A stretch of 6,761 nucleotides of DNA, from contig JBKHBQ010000215.1 in the NCBI GenBank assembly GCA_046542305.1, positions 1 through 6,761 of the forward strand, in the 5' to 3' direction. The notes under the pieces are model-generated. The model was not told the DNA's origin and ran no database searches. It saw only the letters and a list, made by a program, of their open reading frames with translations. Both the position numbers and the translations under genes were made by a program. This DNA comes from JBKHBQ01 sp046542305 (lineage in GTDB: Bacteria > Bacteroidota > Bacteroidia > Bacteroidales > 4484-276). Shown here in pieces: positions 5,624 to 6,761 of the stretch. How positions within the stretch are numbered: the first letter of the stretch is position 1; every line of letters begins with the position of its first letter.

Positions 5624-6714
5624 ACAACACCCAGCTCCTTTTCCAGCCGTTTCACCTGGCAGAAATCACATTGAACAACCGCATCGTGATGGCGCCGCTA
5701 ACACGCCGGCGTGCAATGGAACCCGAACTGGCTGCCGATGAGCTGATCGCGCTTTACTACCGGCAGCGTGCATCGGCGGGGCTGATTATTTCCGAAGGCA
5801 GTCAGATTTCACCGGAAGGATACGGTTATTCAGGATCGCCGGGGTGTTTTACAACAAAACAGATTGAAGGCTGGAAAAAAGCAACCAAAGCCGTTCATGA
5901 TGCCGGCGGGAAGATTTTCCTGCAGCTTTGGCATGTGGGGCCGTTTTCGCACCGGCTGTTGCAGCCTGAGGGCAGATTGCCCCTGGCGGCATCGGCTGTT
6001 CGCCCGCCCGGTGAGGTGCTCACACCTTCAGGCCGTAAGGATTACGACATCCCGCGCCCGATGACCATCGATGAAATCCACCGCACCGTCCGGGATTTCG
6101 GAAGGGCGGCCAAAAATGCCGTCCAAGCCGGCTTCGACGGGGTGGAAGTCCACGGCGCCCACGGTTACATTATCGACCAGTTTATCATGGATGGTACCAA
6201 CAAACGCACCGACGAATTCGGCGGCCCGGTAGAAAACCGCGCCCGCTTTCTTTTTATGGTACTGGATGAAGTGCTTAAAAATATTCCCCGCGGAAAGACC
6301 GGCCTCCGGCTCTCTCCAAAGCCTTACCGGCCCGGCCTCGAAGATTCCGATCCGGAAAAAACCTACGGGTACATCGTGGACCGGCTCAACCATTACCGGC
6401 TCGCATACCTTCACCTGAGCGAGATCATGCCGCCCGAAACGCGGCTGAACCATCCCGAAGAGAGTTTTATGCCGTTCTACAGAAAAATCTATAACGGCAC
6501 CCTTATTTCCTGCGGCGGCCACTCAAAAGAAAGCGCCGAACGGATGCTGCAAAATGGTGAAGCCGACCTGATCGCCTTTGGCAAACCCTTTATTTCAAAT
6601 CCCGACCTTGTGGAGCGCTTTAAATCAGGTGTACCCGTGGCTGGGCCCGATAAGGAAACTTTTTATCATGGTGGCGAAAAGGGGTATGTGGATTATCCGG
6701 TGTATGGGGGGTAA
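5620..6714 (+). CDS. Old Yellow Enzyme-family FMN-dependent ene-reductase (NADH:flavin oxidoreductase, NemA-like)
   Basis: A 364-residue TIM-barrel flavoenzyme that would use NAD(P)H to reduce activated C=C bonds or nitro compounds, probably in the cytosol. Seen: LFQPFHLAEITLNNRIVMAP at 7-26 then LTR with T28 (FMN contact); SEGSQISPEGYGY at 58-70; LQLWHVG at 101-107 with Q102 and W104; VHGAHGYIIDQF at 177-188 with the substrate-binding H178/H181 pair and proton-donor Y183; TNKRTDEFGG-x-x-ENRARF at 193-210; GLRLSP at 228-233 with R230; and the phosphate-binding end CGGHSKESAERML (298-310) plus ADLIAFGKPFISNPDL (315-330). Length fits class I OYEs. The frame stays open upstream to TTG 5488/ATG 5491, but those 43-44 extra codons are the antitoxin remnant. 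ATG 5620 gives the standard OYE N-terminus and is preferred. Physiological substrate unknown. The gene may be read from the mevalonate operon or from a promoter before the antitoxin. Confidence 0.93.
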   Translation: MNNTQLLFQPFHLAEITLNNRIVMAPLTRRRAMEPELAADELIALYYRQRASAGLIISEGSQISPEGYGYSGSPGCFTTKQIEGWKKATKAVHDAGGKIFLQLWHVGPFSHRLLQPEGRLPLAASAVRPPGEVLTPSGRKDYDIPRPMTIDEIHRTVRDFGRAAKNAVQAGFDGVEVHGAHGYIIDQFIMDGTNKRTDEFGGPVENRARFLFMVLDEVLKNIPRGKTGLRLSPKPYRPGLEDSDPEKTYGYIVDRLNHYRLAYLHLSEIMPPETRLNHPEESFMPFYRKIYNGTLISCGGHSKESAERMLQNGEADLIAFGKPFISNPDLVERFKSGVPVAGPDKETFYHGGEKGYVDYPVYGG

Positions 6715-6741
6715 AATGTAATAACATAAATGTAAAAATCG

Positions 6742-6761
6742 ATGAACAAAACCACATTTAA
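6742..6761 (+). CDS. Possible start of a further gene (first codons only)
   Basis: An ATG at 6742, 27 bases after the ene-reductase stop, opens a frame reading MNKTTF to the window edge. The spacing and strand would suit a downstream gene, but six codons cannot be identified and may be chance. The bases between (6715-6741) are AT-rich and show no hairpin plus T-run, so no intrinsic terminator is seen after the ene-reductase. Confidence 0.25.

Noticed and set aside
6028..6522. 164-codon minus-strand open frame over the ene-reductase gene
   Set aside because: Antisense to well-conserved OYE motifs with no promoter or recognisable product; treated as a shadow.
1..6761. CRISPR arrays, tRNA or rRNA genes, insertion sequences
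   Set aside because: No spaced direct repeats, cloverleaf-like segments, rRNA motifs, transposase fragments or terminal repeats were seen; nearly all of the window is accounted for by coding sequence.

Overview
The window reads as a contiguous piece of a Bacteroidota chromosome, possibly from the Bacteroidales or a neighbouring environmental lineage. Three things point there: a Bacteroidota-type -7 box (TAnnTTTG) before the main operon, the resemblance of all four isoprenoid genes to proteins I know from Flavobacteriia-type mevalonate clusters (notably a GYDIA-type GHMP kinase), and an antitoxin remnant of a kind common in that phylum. The phylum call is fairly firm; anything finer is a guess. 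All supported genes are on the + strand.

Layout: (1) 2-184 is the 3' end of an upstream gene, probably a SAM-dependent methyltransferase, overlapping (2) a complete AlkD-type DNA alkylation repair glycosylase at 181-858. (3) A 155-base gap carries two competing inverted repeats and, just before the next gene, a -7 promoter box. (4) 1014-5320 is a tight four-gene mevalonate operon: class II HMG-CoA reductase, GYDIA-family GHMP kinase (candidate phosphomevalonate kinase), diphosphomevalonate decarboxylase and mevalonate kinase. Junctions are 1 base, 0 bases and an 8-base overlap. (5) 5396-5623 is a frameshifted antitoxin gene with no toxin beside it, preceded by a small palindrome. (6) 5620-6714 is an Old Yellow Enzyme-family FMN ene-reductase whose start overlaps the ancestral stop of the antitoxin. 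(7) The last 47 bases hold no clear feature beyond a possible start of another gene at 6742.

Together the operon would take HMG-CoA to mevalonate (reductase), phosphomevalonate (mevalonate kinase), diphosphomevalonate (by exclusion the GYDIA kinase) and isopentenyl diphosphate (decarboxylase). HMG-CoA synthase, isopentenyl diphosphate isomerase and prenyl synthases are not in the window. Catalytic residues can be seen in the reductase, decarboxylase and mevalonate kinase. The GYDIA kinase is the least certain step.

The most unusual stretch is 5396-5623. An antitoxin-like protein reads in one frame, jumps by -1 near a TTTTTTA run, and returns by +1 at an A7 run to an ancestral stop that would overlap the reductase ATG. 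In the present sequence the second half of the antitoxin instead runs in frame into the ene-reductase. Decay or homopolymer sequencing error is the simplest explanation; recoding or a true fusion is possible but unproven. I see no clear new defence or mobile system here.
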